Source: Gluconacetobacter sacchari (GTDB lineage Bacteria; Pseudomonadota; Alphaproteobacteria; Acetobacterales; Acetobacteraceae). From it: 64,000 nt of DNA. Below the pieces are notes generated by a model, which saw nothing but the letters and a program-made list of their open reading frames with translations, had not been told where the DNA came from and did no database searches. Location: positions 1 through 64,000 of the forward strand of contig NZ_JABEQJ010000003.1 of NCBI RefSeq assembly GCF_014174255.1, given 5' to 3'. Shown here in pieces: positions 46,437 through 56,009 of the stretch (the stretch's first letter is position 1; each line of letters begins with the position of its first letter). The position numbers and the translations under genes were made by a program.

Positions 46437-48776
46437 TCAGAACTCCGCCGAGAGGGTGAAGTGGTAGACGCGCGGCAGGCCGGCATACAGGGTCGAGGCC
46501 GCGCCGGACGTGCCGCTGGGCGCGCCGGTATAGACCGAGGCCCAGTAGCGCTCGTTGGTGACGTTGCTGACGCCGAACCGCGCGACCCAGGGGAAGCGGG
46601 CGACGTGGAAGGCGTAGCGCGTGCCCAGTTCCAGCGTGGTGTACGAGCCGGTATGCAGCGTGTTGGTGATGTTGGCCGCGCGGTTGCCCATGTAATGGAC
46701 GCCGGCATTGACGGCCCAGCCCGAGGCGAAGCCGCCCAGGGAGGCCGGCAGGCGGTAGTCGAGCAGCAGGCTGGCCTGCACGGGGGCCGCGCCGACGATC
46801 TCCTTGTCGTCGTAGGCGGCGGTGCGGCTGCCGACCAGTTCGGCGTCCAGCCAGGTCATGCCGGCCAGGACGGAGAGGTTGGGCAGGACCTCGCCCGAAA
46901 CCTGGGCCTCCACGCCGTAATTGCGCTGCGTGCCGCCATACACGTAGGTCTGGCAGGCGCCGCCGCTCGCGCATGTGCCCCTCGGCGCGGCGACATACAT
47001 CGCGTAGGGCGACGTCATGCGGAAACCGTCGATATTGAGCTGCATCTTCCGGTAGCGCAGCTTGTAGCCGACTTCATATTCCGTGGCGCGCCCGATCGGC
47101 AGCGCGATGTTGGTGTTGGTGTAGATCGGGTTGTTGGGGGTCACGGGCCCCGCTTCGACCGACCGGCCGTAGGTGAAATAGAAGGCCTGGTTGTCGGCCG
47201 GCTTGTACATCACGCTCGCGGTCGGGCTGAAGGCGGCGTCGGCCGAGAAGGTCTTCCTGAGCGGGCTCCTGGCGTTGAGCGCGCCGGACTGGTCGATCCA
47301 GCTCCAGGCGAGGGTGCCCATGATCGACCAGTGCCGGTCGATCGTCAGCGTGTCGCCCGCGATGAGGGACTGGCTGGTGATGGCGCTGGATTTGTAGCGG
47401 CCCGTGTAATAGGGCTGCCGGCCGTTGGTGGGGGCCGCGCCATACATGGTGTAGGTGCCCAGGTTTTGCGGCGGCGTGACCGCGCCGGTCGGGTTGTAGT
47501 TGCCCATCATGTAGCCGTTGGTGCCGATGACCAGGTCGTGCCGGATCGGACCCGTACGAACGCGGCCGTTGACGTAGGCCATGTTGCTGCCGACGCGGAA
47601 ATCGTCGGCCGTGGTGGTGGCGGTGGCTTTCGCCGCGTAGACGCCGTCGGTGCCGCCGGTCGGGGTCAGCGTGTCGCTGATGCCGAAGGACTGGCGCATC
47701 GCGTCCTGGTACAGCCCGCCCAGCGTGATGCTCCAGTCCCGGTTGATCTGGTGGCGGATCTTGGCCAGGAACGTGTTGGTTTCCATGGTGTAGCCGCTCC
47801 AGTCCGGTGCCAGGCGCCGGCCGAGATCCGGCGCCTCGGGCAGCGGGCCGCCGATGCCGGTGGGATTGGCGGCGGTGCCGGCGGAAATGCCGAAGCCGGG
47901 GGCCAGGCCGCGCGCGGCGTAGCTGTAGTGGCTGGCATCGACCTCGATCACCGTCCGGTCGTCGAGGTGGAAATCGAGGTCGGCGCTGACCATGTCGCGG
48001 CGGATCCAGCTTCCCGACGCGTAGGCGGTGCCGTCGGCGTGCAGCATGTTCAGCCGGTAGCCGAACCAGCCGTTCCGGCCGACACGCCCGGATATGTCGC
48101 CATTGACGATCGGGGTGCCGATGGAATCCGCGCCGACCGACAGCCGCTCGGTCCGCCGGTCGGTGGGGCGCTTGAGGGTGTATTCGAACACGCCGGCGGG
48201 ATTCTCCGGCCCGTACATCGCCGCGGCCAGGCCGTTGAGGACCTGGAGGTTGTCCACCCATTCCGCCGGGTAGGGGGTGGTGGAGACCACGTTCAGCCCG
48301 TCGAGGCGGGAGTTGGCCACCACGTCGGCCTCGAACCCGCGCGATTGCGGGCGGGAGGTGTTGGGGTCGCCACGGATTTCGAGCTGTACCGAGGGCAGGT
48401 ACTGCGCCATGTCGTTGATGTTGCGGAGCTGCTGGTTGACCACGACGTCGTGCGGGACGCCCATGACGGAATAGGGCGTGTCCAGCGTGTCGCGATTGCC
48501 CAGCGGGCCGAGATAGACGCGCCGGTTCATGTACCGGGCGCCCGTGCCGTCCGCCGCGTGGCGGCCATGGACGGTCAGCGTCTCGCCGTTCGAGCCGTCG
48601 AGGATGCCGGCGATGGGGGCCGTGGCGGCGGGTCGGGCCTTGCCGGCCGGTGTCGCGGCCTGCCGGGCCGTCTGGCCGTGCTGGGGGCGGGCGGGTGGCG
48701 CGGCGAGGGCCGAGCCCGACAGCAGGATGGCGCCGAATGCGCCGGCGGCGAGAAGGACGGGCAGGCGGTGAGGCAT
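46437..48776 (-). CDS. TonB-dependent siderophore-type receptor
   Basis: The 779-residue receptor has a signal peptide ([21 protein letters not shown]), a Pro/Ala-rich spacer, a TonB-box-like GETLTVHG, a plug with [21 protein letters not shown] and QSRGFEAD, and a 22-strand barrel. FhuE-type plug features ([19 protein letters not shown]) and the barrel end [10 protein letters not shown] are present. The start at 48776 gives the signal peptide at the very N-terminus; the open frame reaches 48974. It has no adjoining sigma factor. A 14-bp perfect palindrome lies upstream in the divergent region shared with wrbA. Confidence 0.9.
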   Translation of the reverse strand: MPHRLPVLLAAGAFGAILLSGSALAAPPARPQHGQTARQAATPAGKARPAATAPIAGILDGSNGETLTVHGRHAADGTGARYMNRRVYLGPLGNRDTLDTPYSVMGVPHDVVVNQQLRNINDMAQYLPSVQLEIRGDPNTSRPQSRGFEADVVANSRLDGLNVVSTTPYPAEWVDNLQVLNGLAAAMYGPENPAGVFEYTLKRPTDRRTERLSVGADSIGTPIVNGDISGRVGRNGWFGYRLNMLHADGTAYASGSWIRRDMVSADLDFHLDDRTVIEVDASHYSYAARGLAPGFGISAGTAANPTGIGGPLPEAPDLGRRLAPDWSGYTMETNTFLAKIRHQINRDWSITLGGLYQDAMRQSFGISDTLTPTGGTDGVYAAKATATTTADDFRVGSNMAYVNGRVRTGPIRHDLVIGTNGYMMGNYNPTGAVTPPQNLGTYTMYGAAPTNGRQPYYTGRYKSSAITSQSLIAGDTLTIDRHWSIMGTLAWSWIDQSGALNARSPLRKTFSADAAFSPTASVMYKPADNQAFYFTYGRSVEAGPVTPNNPIYTNTNIALPIGRATEYEVGYKLRYRKMQLNIDGFRMTSPYAMYVAAPRGTCASGGACQTYVYGGTQRNYGVEAQVSGEVLPNLSVLAGMTWLDAELVGSRTAAYDDKEIVGAAPVQASLLLDYRLPASLGGFASGWAVNAGVHYMGNRAANITNTLHTGSYTTLELGTRYAFHVARFPWVARFGVSNVTNERYWASVYTGAPSGTSGAASTLYAGLPRVYHFTLSAEF

Positions 48777-49075
48777 CGATCGGGCGTATCCGGGACAGGA
48801 ACGTGGGACGGCGGGTGTGTCCCTTCTGGCATCCGCGCGAGCGGGTTGTCTATGTACCGTGGGATATAGATCTATATATGGTCGAATATAATCATGAACT
48901 GTTGCCGGAATAATACAGCTATCGAAAAATGCTGATGAATGGGGGTTGGTCTCAAAAAGATGGAAACCGAGCATTTCCGTCTTTTGCGGTGTCAGGGGGC
49001 GGGGCGGGCCGTATGGTCGGGGGGTTGCTATTCGCTCCCCGAGGAGACGGCCGTTCGGCCGGGAATGAGGTCACG
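48777..49075. other. 299-bp divergent intergenic region (TonB receptor / wrbA)
   Basis: No gene is supported here. The centre is strikingly AT-rich for this genome and holds the perfect palindrome ATATAGATCTATAT at 48864-48877, followed by AATATAATCATGAAC. Promoters for both flanking genes are expected. The part from 48960 to 49075 is GC-rich again and leads to the wrbA ribosome-binding site GAGG. Confidence 0.5.
48864..48877. promoter_or_regulatory. 14-bp perfect palindrome ATATAGATCTATAT
   Basis: The site ATATAGA/TCTATAT is exactly symmetric with no spacer, 88 bp upstream of the TonB-receptor start. It is the most AT-rich and symmetric spot in this intergenic region. It may be an operator of a small dimeric repressor or an iron regulator. 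No protein can be assigned. Confidence 0.35.
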
Positions 49076-49672
49076 ATGACGAAGCTGCTGGTTCTCTATT
49101 ATTCCACCTATGGCCATGTCGAGACGATGGCCGGGGCCGTCGCCGAGGGCGCGCGCGCCGCCGGGGTCGAGGCCGATGTCAAGCGCGTGCCGGAGACGGT
49201 GCCCGAGGAGATCGCCAGGACGCATCATTTCAAGCTGGACCAGGCGGCGCCGGTCGCCACGCCCGACGACCTGCCGCACTACGATGCCATCGTCATCGGC
49301 GCGCCCACGCGGTTCGGGCGCCTGCCGGCGCAGATGGCGGCGTTCTGGGACCAGACCGGCGGGCTGTGGCTGAAGGGCGCGCTGGTCGGCAAGGTGGGGG
49401 CGGTCTTTACCTCCACCGCCAGCCAGCATGGCGGGCAGGAGACGACGCTGTATTCGCTGATGTCCAACCTGATCCATCACGGCATGGTCGTCAGCGGCCT
49501 GCCCTACAGTTTCCAGGGCCAGTTGAACGTGGACGAGGTGACGGGCGGCGCGCCCTACGGCGCGACCACCATCGCCGCCGGGGACGGGTCGCGCGCCGTC
49601 AGCGCCAACGAGCTGGCGGGCGCGCGCTTCCTGGGCGGGCACGTGGCCGGGCTGGCCAGGAAGCTCGCCTGA
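49076..49672 (+). CDS. wrbA: NAD(P)H:quinone oxidoreductase, WrbA type
   Basis: The 198-residue flavodoxin-like enzyme is the same length as E. coli WrbA. Motifs are [14 protein letters not shown] (FMN phosphate loop), [44 protein letters not shown] and SGLPYS. It reduces quinones by two electrons and limits oxidative stress. The start at 49076 has GAGG six bases upstream; the open frame extends to 48929. Its stop is 3 bp from the convergent phospholipase C stop. Confidence 0.95.
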   Translation: MTKLLVLYYSTYGHVETMAGAVAEGARAAGVEADVKRVPETVPEEIARTHHFKLDQAAPVATPDDLPHYDAIVIGAPTRFGRLPAQMAAFWDQTGGLWLKGALVGKVGAVFTSTASQHGGQETTLYSLMSNLIHHGMVVSGLPYSFQGQLNVDEVTGGAPYGATTIAAGDGSRAVSANELAGARFLGGHVAGLARKLA

Positions 49673-49675
49673 CGG

Positions 49676-52156
49676 TCAGGCCGCGCCCATCGCGGGGTCG
49701 GTGCGGCCGGGGCGGCCGGTTTCGACCCGGCCGGCGAACCGGTAGGCCAGGTCGGGGTCGTGCGGGCTGGTGAGAGTGACGTCGTACCACATCGCGCCCG
49801 CTGCCAGGTCGAACGCGGCCTCCGCGCCGTGGCCCGGGGCCAGGTGCAGCGTGCGCGCCGTGCCGCCCGGGCCGGCCAGGGCGCAGGTGAGGGTGAGGGG
49901 CGTGCGGCCGCGGTTGGTCAGGCGCAGGACCAGGTCGCGGCCCCGGCCGCGCAGGTAGCTGCATGCCGCCAGCAGGCGCGGGCCGCCCGACCGGCCGGCG
50001 AAGCGGCGGTAGAAGCCGTTGGGGGCGTGGACCGTGACGTCGTAGCGCCCGTCGGCCGGGAGGGCGAAGGATTCCGCCAGTGTGTCGCCGGCCGCCACGG
50101 CGTAGGTTCCGGCCTGCATCGCGGCGTCCGGGCCGATGCCGTGGCAGTAGATGTTGAAGGGCAGGCCGGCGGCGCGCGGGCCGTGCAGGGCCGTGCCCGC
50201 CCGCAGGCTGAGCGCGACCTGGCTGCCGTCCGCCGAGAGTCCGCCGTCGCAATAGGGTTCGTAGGGCAGGGCGCAGGCGGGGCGGGTGCCGGGTTCCTGC
50301 CGCACGGTGTCGCGCAGCGTGGCCGGGTCGGCGCGCAGGGCCGCGATGTCCGCCGGGGCGAGCGCGCGGAAGCCGCCGGGCAGCGGGCGGTCGCGCGCGT
50401 CCTCGATCATGCGCAGGTGGGTGTCGCGGTCGAGGAAGGGCAGGGTGGGCACCGTGCCGTCATAGGGGCGGAAGCAGGAGGTCAGGTCGCCGCTGATGGC
50501 GCGGCGCCAGGGCGAGATGTTGGTCTCGGTTACCGTCCTGCCGAACTTTTCGCGGATGAAGGTTTCCAGGAATTGCAGGGTCGAGCTGTGCTCGAAGAGC
50601 TGCGAATTGACCCAGCCGCCCCGGCTCCACGGCGAGGCCACGATCATCGGCACGCGGAAGCCCAGGCCGATCGGGCCGCCGCGGGCCAGATGCGCGGGCA
50701 CGCCGCGATCGGTCTCGTCGCGGGCGGTGGTGTATTCCAGCCCGTCGGGGCCGATCGCCGGGGACGAGCGGCCGGTCTCGGGCCGGGTGGGGTCGGGCGC
50801 CGCGTAGGAACAGCAATGGTCGAAATAGCCGTCATTCTCGTCATAGGTGACGATGAAGATGGTCTTCTTCCAGATGTCCGGGTTCTCGGTCAGGATATCC
50901 ATGACTTCGGACACGTACCACGCGCCGTACCAGGGCGAGGTCGGGTGGTCGGAAAAATGCTCGGGGGCGGCCAGCCAGGACACGGTGGGCAGGGCGCCCG
51001 TCTTCACGTCCTGGCGGAACTGGTACAGCACGTCGCCCTTCGGCGCGTCCATGCGGATGGGGCTGTCGCCGTCATGGAGCGTCAGTGTTTCCAGCGCGCG
51101 GTAGTTCCTGTCGCCGCTGTTGATGACGAAGGCTTTCTCGAACAGGGCGCGCTCGCCGGGGGTGAGCGCGGCCGGCGTGCGGCCGGCGGCGCGGCGGCGG
51201 GTGAGGACGTCGAGCAGCGCGCGGGCCTCGGCCAACTGGTCCGCGCGGGTTTCGGAGACCAGCATTTCCTGCCGGGTCAGGCGGTCGATATGGCCCTGGC
51301 AGTCGCTGATGCGCGCTTCGAGCCAGTCGCTGAACCCGGGATTGGCGTCGACGCGATATTGATCGAAACATTCGAGGACGTTGCAGCCGAAATTGGAGAG
51401 CCACGCGCGTTCGGGGCCGCTCATCCCGCCGGTCTGCGACAGTTCGTTCTGGTAGAATTTCCAGGCGATGCCGGCGGCCTCCAGCCGTTCGGGGAAGGTG
51501 GTCCAGGTCAGGCCGCCTTCCAGGATCTCGCCGTTGCGCATGTAGACCCTGGAGGCGGGGTCCTGCCGGTCGCGGACCGTGCCGGTCCAGAACAGCAGCC
51601 GGTTGGGCGTGGTGCTGGTCATTGCGCCGCAGTAATGCTGGTCGCAGACGGTGAAGGCGTCGGCCAGCGCGTAATAGAACGGCAGGTCTTCGCGCGTGTA
51701 GTGGCCCATCGTCAGCGGATAGCGGTCATAGCCCTTGTGGTGCGATTTCTTGGCGTCGATCCAGCGGTCGTGGCCGCCGTCGTTCCAGGCATCGACCTGG
51801 CTGTCGCGCGAATGGGGGATGGAGCCCATCCAGGTGACGCGCGTGTCGCGGATGTTCAGCCGCCAGGGCAGATAGGTCTCGCCCGTCGCGCTGCCCTGCG
51901 CGAAGACCGGGTTGCCGTTCGGCAGGCGCATCGCGCGCGGGTCGTTGAAGCCGCGCACGCCCTGCAAGGTGCCGAAGACATGGTCGAACGACCGGTTTTC
52001 CTGCATCAGGATCACGACATGCTCGGCGTCCCGCCAGGTCGTGCCCGGGTTCGGCGCGATGGCGAAGGCGCGCCGGATCGTGTCGGGCAGCGCCGCGCCG
52101 GCGCCCGCCGCGCCGGACAGGAGGGCGTATTTCAGGAAATCTCTGCGTGTCGTCAT
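49676..52156 (-). CDS. phosphocholine-type phospholipase C, Tat-exported
   Basis: The 826-residue enzyme has a Tat signal (TTRRDFLKYALLSGAAGAGAAL) and the phosphoesterase family opening HVVILMQENRSFDHVFGTLQG. The catalytic domain runs to about 500 (FIVTYDENDGYFDH, GFRVPMIVASPWSRGGWV), with two C-terminal DUF756-type beta domains at about 610-820. Pseudomonas PlcH/PlcN are near 730 residues, so this one is longer. The enzyme would release diacylglycerol and phosphocholine from phosphatidylcholine, which acetic acid bacteria themselves contain. The start is 52156; an ATG at 52171 adds five residues. A candidate Pho box sits upstream. Confidence 0.92.
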   Translation of the reverse strand: MTTRRDFLKYALLSGAAGAGAALPDTIRRAFAIAPNPGTTWRDAEHVVILMQENRSFDHVFGTLQGVRGFNDPRAMRLPNGNPVFAQGSATGETYLPWRLNIRDTRVTWMGSIPHSRDSQVDAWNDGGHDRWIDAKKSHHKGYDRYPLTMGHYTREDLPFYYALADAFTVCDQHYCGAMTSTTPNRLLFWTGTVRDRQDPASRVYMRNGEILEGGLTWTTFPERLEAAGIAWKFYQNELSQTGGMSGPERAWLSNFGCNVLECFDQYRVDANPGFSDWLEARISDCQGHIDRLTRQEMLVSETRADQLAEARALLDVLTRRRAAGRTPAALTPGERALFEKAFVINSGDRNYRALETLTLHDGDSPIRMDAPKGDVLYQFRQDVKTGALPTVSWLAAPEHFSDHPTSPWYGAWYVSEVMDILTENPDIWKKTIFIVTYDENDGYFDHCCSYAAPDPTRPETGRSSPAIGPDGLEYTTARDETDRGVPAHLARGGPIGLGFRVPMIVASPWSRGGWVNSQLFEHSSTLQFLETFIREKFGRTVTETNISPWRRAISGDLTSCFRPYDGTVPTLPFLDRDTHLRMIEDARDRPLPGGFRALAPADIAALRADPATLRDTVRQEPGTRPACALPYEPYCDGGLSADGSQVALSLRAGTALHGPRAAGLPFNIYCHGIGPDAAMQAGTYAVAAGDTLAESFALPADGRYDVTVHAPNGFYRRFAGRSGGPRLLAACSYLRGRGRDLVLRLTNRGRTPLTLTCALAGPGGTARTLHLAPGHGAEAAFDLAAGAMWYDVTLTSPHDPDLAYRFAGRVETGRPGRTDPAMGAA

Positions 52157-52236
52157 CGTCCGCTCGCGCATCGTCCCCGCCGGAATGCGGGGCTCTGTCA
52201 GGACGGTCCCTATACGACGGGCGGTGCGGTTTTCCC

Positions 52237-52254
52237 ATGTGACAATTCTGTGGC
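52237..52254. promoter_or_regulatory. candidate Pho box upstream of phospholipase C
   Basis: ATGTGAC-aatt-CTGTGGC shows two TGT-type half sites with an 11-bp period, similar to the CTGTCAT-4-CTGTCAT pattern bound by PhoB. It lies 81 bp upstream of the phospholipase C start in the divergent region and would suit phosphate-starvation control known for such enzymes. The match is partial. Confidence 0.3.
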
Positions 52255-52375
52255 ATGGCGCTTGCGCCGCGCCGACATTGCCAACTTGTCAGGAAAAATG
52301 AACCGGATTGACGTTGGAAATCCGAGACCGGCACTCTAAGAGCCTAGCGGGGGCCATGAACGACATCCGGGGACC

Positions 52376-53452
52376 ATGAACAGGACCATTCGCTTTCTGC
52401 TGCTGCTGCCGGGCCTGTCTGTTCTGCAAGGGTGCTACGAAATCGGGCCGACCCGGCTGGATCGGGACCAGAGCGATTATTCGCGCGCGCTGACCAGTTC
52501 GGGCAAGCAGCAGACGCTGCTGAACGTCGTGCGCCTGCGCTATGCCGATACGCCGGGCTTCCTGGATACCACGCAGATGATCTCGGGCTATCAGTTGCAG
52601 CGCAACGTGTCGGTGGGGATCGGCACCTATTCGCTGGCCACCCGGCCCTATGGCGGGGCGGGCATGCAGGTGCAGGAAAGCCCGACCTTCACCTTCCAGC
52701 CCGTCACCGGCGATGCCTATGCGCAGAGTTTCCTGCGCCCGCTGCCGCCGGGCAACCTGCTGCCGCTGGCGATGGGCGGGCTGCCGATCGACGTGCTGTT
52801 CCGGCTGGCGGTGCAGTCGGTCAACCTGATCAGCAATGCCGGATCGCTGGGCGGGGATTCCGGGCGCGGGTCGCCGGCCTTCTTCGACCTGATCTACGAC
52901 CTGCGGCTGCTGCAACTGGCGGGGCTGCTGGGCATCCAGTTGGAGCGCAGCCCCGTCGCCGGCGACAAGGACGGATTGGGCGACCGGGTGTTCCTGTCGA
53001 TCGCGTCCAGCGACGATCCGGACCTGGCGCGGGTGGCGCGCGATACGCGCCGCCTGCTGGGCATGGCGCAGAATGACGAGCGGGTGGAGGTCGTCTATGG
53101 CGGCGGCCGGCCCCGGCGGGGGCAGATCCAGTTGCTGACGCGGACCGTGCTGGGGGTGCTGGGGCAGATCGCCTATCAGATCGACGTGCCGAAGGAGGAT
53201 ATCGCCTCGGGGCGCACGCGGCCCACCGTCAAGCTGGTGGGGCGGGTGACCCGGCCGATCGTCGTGATCCATGTGACCAAGGAGCGGCCGGGGGCGGTCT
53301 TTTCCTGGACCACCTACAACCACAAATTCTACTGGATCGCCGACGACGATTTCGACAGCAAGCTGGCCTTTACCATGTTGCAGATCCTGCTGGAGCTGTC
53401 CAAGACCAGCAAGGGACCGAATACCATCGTCACGATTCCCGCCAACGGGTGA
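52376..53452 (+). CDS. conserved hypothetical outer-membrane-type lipoprotein
   Basis: The 358-residue protein has a lipoprotein signal with lipobox LQGC, giving a lipidated C20. The mature part has LNVVRLRYADTPGFLDTTQMISGYQLQ split by short gaps, RLAVQSVNLISNAGS, FDLIYDLRLLQLAG and IPANG at the end. I do not recognise the family. It begins with GGGGACC just before the ATG at 52376, a weak ribosome-binding site. It is divergent from phospholipase C with a 219-bp shared region and upstream of a TonB receptor by 102 bp. A cell-envelope function is likely but not defined. Confidence 0.75.
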   Translation: MNRTIRFLLLLPGLSVLQGCYEIGPTRLDRDQSDYSRALTSSGKQQTLLNVVRLRYADTPGFLDTTQMISGYQLQRNVSVGIGTYSLATRPYGGAGMQVQESPTFTFQPVTGDAYAQSFLRPLPPGNLLPLAMGGLPIDVLFRLAVQSVNLISNAGSLGGDSGRGSPAFFDLIYDLRLLQLAGLLGIQLERSPVAGDKDGLGDRVFLSIASSDDPDLARVARDTRRLLGMAQNDERVEVVYGGGRPRRGQIQLLTRTVLGVLGQIAYQIDVPKEDIASGRTRPTVKLVGRVTRPIVVIHVTKERPGAVFSWTTYNHKFYWIADDDFDSKLAFTMLQILLELSKTSKGPNTIVTIPANG

Positions 53453-53492
53453 GTGCCTCCCGGCGCGGACGGGGCGTGAATTTTTTGCAATT

Positions 53493-53511
53493 GTGATTGA
53501 TTCTCATTTGT
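53493..53511. promoter_or_regulatory. candidate Fur box upstream of the Fiu-like receptor
   Basis: GTGATTGATTCTCATTTGT lies 44 bp upstream of the receptor start in an AT-rich stretch and shares GATT-TCATT with Fur-type operators. Iron repression is usual for catecholate receptors. The site is inferred from likeness and location. Confidence 0.45.
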
Positions 53512-53554
53512 GTTCTTAACATCGCGTCCAGACCGTGGGTGCGAGAACGAGAGA

Positions 53555-56002
53555 ATGCAGAATCCATTGATCCGCCGCCGTGTTCATCCTGCGCCGCTGA
53601 TGGCCGGTTTCGCGCTCCTGTGCTCCGGGCTTCATGTGGGGGTGGCCGAGGCGCGGGCGCCGTCCGACGGGGATGACGCCACGCAGGCCGGGCATCATCG
53701 GCCGGTTCGCAAATCGCGCGCGCGGGCGCATGCGGTGCCGCCCGGTGGCCATCAAGCCGCCGAGGCCGCGCCCGCGCGCGCCGATGGCGTGACGGCGGCC
53801 CGGCCGCTGAACGGCCAGGCGCAGGCGGGGGCCGGCCCCGTCGGGGAGGAGCATCTGACGGTCGTCGGCAGCCCGATGAACATCCTGCACGAGGATATCG
53901 GGCTGAGCCGGATGCCGCAGGATGTCATGCATACGGCGCAGACCGTCAATGTCGTGCCCAGGATGCTGATGGAACAGCAGAACGTGAAATCGCTGGAGGA
54001 GGCGCTGCGCAACGTGCCCGGGATTACCGCCTCGGTCGGCGAGGGGGAAGGCGGGATGAGCGGCGACCAGTTCCTGATTCGCGGCTTCCAGGCGCAGAAC
54101 GATATCTATGAGGACGGGCTGCGGGATTTCGGCGTCTATAGCCGCGACAGTTTCGATTACGACCATGTGTCGGTCATCAAGGGGCCGTCCTCCGAAGTGT
54201 TCGGCAACGGTACGACCGGCGGCGCCATCAACATGGTGACCAAGATGCCGCATCTGGGCGACAGCTATGGCGGCCAGGTCTCGGGCGGGTCGGCGGCGTA
54301 TTATCGGGGCACGCTGGATGTGAACCGGCAGGTCGGCGAATCCACCGCGATCCGCATCGTCGGCATGGGGAACGAGAATGACGAGGTGGGGCGTGACGCG
54401 GTCTATTCGCATCGCTGGGGCATCGCGCCCTCCATCGCGTTCGGGCTGGGCCAGCCGACGACGCTGACGCTGGAATATTTCCATCAGACCGACAACCGCA
54501 TTCCCGATTACGGCGTGCCGCTGCTGACGAAACCCGGGACCTCCGTCGCCCGGCCGGCGACGGCGTTCGGGCTGAACCGCCGCAACTGGTACGGCACGCA
54601 GTACGACCAGGACGCCACCAATGTCGATATGCTGACGGCGCATCTGAAACATGAGATGAACAGCAACGTTTCCTTCTTCGACGATCTGCGCGGCGGGATG
54701 TACGAGCGTTATTATTCGGCCTCGCAGCCCGGTTGCAATGCGACCTGCAACGCGGCGTATTTTACCGATCCGTCCATGGCGATGGTGAACCGGCGGGGCC
54801 ACCTGGGCGGACCCGAGCCCTATCGGCAGAATGACTGGTCGGTGCAGAACGTGTTTTCCGCCATCGCGAAATTCAATACCGGCGCGCTGCGGCACCAGGT
54901 CATCGCCGGATGGGACGTGGCGCATGTCTATGACCGGCGCATCAACTATGCCTTCAACTATAACGGGCAGAACGGGACGCGGCAGGACCTGACCAGCCTG
55001 GTCGATCCGACGCATGACGTGCCGGGCCTGCTGCTGGGCGGACAGGGGCAGTACAGCTACGACCTGGTGAATATCGGCGGGGTCGGGCGGGCGTTGTACA
55101 AGACCGGCTCGGCGACCGATGTGGGGGCCTTCTTTTCCGACCAGGTCTGGTTCACGCCGAAAGTCTCGGCGCGGGCGGGGTTCCGCTGGGATCATTGGGA
55201 CAGCCATTATGCCGCGAATGAAGGCATGGTCGGCGCGGGGGTGTCGTACGGGCAGGACCAGGATACCTACAACCCGACCGTCAACCTGATGTACACGCCC
55301 GACGACAACACGATGCTCTATTTCAACTGGGCGAAATCGACGACGCCGCTGGGGCTTTACGTGACCAACAGTTCGGAGCCGCTGAAGGCCTCGACCGAGG
55401 GGTTCAAGCCCGAGAGCAGCAGCCTGTACGAAGTCGGCGCGAAATATAACGCCTTTCGTGGGCGGATGGGCTTTACCGTCTCGGCGTTTCGTCTGGAGAA
55501 GGGCAATGCGTTGCAGACGGACCCTTCGACGGGGAACGTGACGGCGTCGAGCGACCGGCAGCGGAACCAGGGATTCGAACTCAGCGCGTCGGGCGAGATC
55601 GTGAAGAACTGGAACGTGATCGCGACCTATGCCTATTACGACGCGACGACGGTCGCATCGCAGACGGCGGCGAATGTCGGCAAGCGGATCCAGTATGCGC
55701 CGAAAAATTCGGCGACGTTCTGGACGACCTATACCGCCGGAGCGAATACCCCGTGGAACGTGACCTTCGGCGGTGGCCTGACCTGGCGGCAGGGTGTGTG
55801 GCTGGATGCCGCCAATACCGCGCGGGCGCCCTCGACCGCCGAATGGGATGCCATGATTTCGCACAGCTTCCTCAAGCACTGGAAAGTGCAGATGAACGGC
55901 TATAACCTGGCCAACCGCCTGAATTATTCCAATCTGTTCAGCGACCGGGTCACGCCTTCGACGGGGCGGGCGTTCCTGTTCGCGCTGTCGGCGACGTATT
56001 GA
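53555..56002 (+). CDS. catecholate siderophore receptor, Fiu-like (TonB-dependent)
   Basis: The 815-residue receptor has a signal (PLMAGFALLCSGLHVGVAEA), a His/Arg/Ala-rich linker, a TonB box (EEHLTVVGSP), and a plug with QTVNVVPRMLMEQQNVKSLEE, FLIRGFQAQNDIYEDGLRDF and VIKGPSSEVFGNGTTGGAINM. The last is characteristic of Fiu/CirA-type receptors for catecholates. The barrel has NTMLYFNWAKSTTPLGLYV and ends AFLFALSATY. The start at 53555 is preferred over 53510 because the signal follows directly. It is single-gene, with a candidate Fur box upstream. Confidence 0.91.
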   Translation: MQNPLIRRRVHPAPLMAGFALLCSGLHVGVAEARAPSDGDDATQAGHHRPVRKSRARAHAVPPGGHQAAEAAPARADGVTAARPLNGQAQAGAGPVGEEHLTVVGSPMNILHEDIGLSRMPQDVMHTAQTVNVVPRMLMEQQNVKSLEEALRNVPGITASVGEGEGGMSGDQFLIRGFQAQNDIYEDGLRDFGVYSRDSFDYDHVSVIKGPSSEVFGNGTTGGAINMVTKMPHLGDSYGGQVSGGSAAYYRGTLDVNRQVGESTAIRIVGMGNENDEVGRDAVYSHRWGIAPSIAFGLGQPTTLTLEYFHQTDNRIPDYGVPLLTKPGTSVARPATAFGLNRRNWYGTQYDQDATNVDMLTAHLKHEMNSNVSFFDDLRGGMYERYYSASQPGCNATCNAAYFTDPSMAMVNRRGHLGGPEPYRQNDWSVQNVFSAIAKFNTGALRHQVIAGWDVAHVYDRRINYAFNYNGQNGTRQDLTSLVDPTHDVPGLLLGGQGQYSYDLVNIGGVGRALYKTGSATDVGAFFSDQVWFTPKVSARAGFRWDHWDSHYAANEGMVGAGVSYGQDQDTYNPTVNLMYTPDDNTMLYFNWAKSTTPLGLYVTNSSEPLKASTEGFKPESSSLYEVGAKYNAFRGRMGFTVSAFRLEKGNALQTDPSTGNVTASSDRQRNQGFELSASGEIVKNWNVIATYAYYDATTVASQTAANVGKRIQYAPKNSATFWTTYTAGANTPWNVTFGGGLTWRQGVWLDAANTARAPSTAEWDAMISHSFLKHWKVQMNGYNLANRLNYSNLFSDRVTPSTGRAFLFALSATY

Positions 56003-56009
56003 GGGCGCG

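Noticed and set aside
46281-48869. 862-codon plus-strand frame opposite the dehydrogenase and TonB receptor
   Set aside because: It spans two real minus-strand genes and their gap, and has no recognisable domain.
53516-55879. 787-codon minus-strand frame opposite the Fiu-like receptor
   Set aside because: It is a shadow of the receptor gene, with His/Arg-rich composition and no motif.
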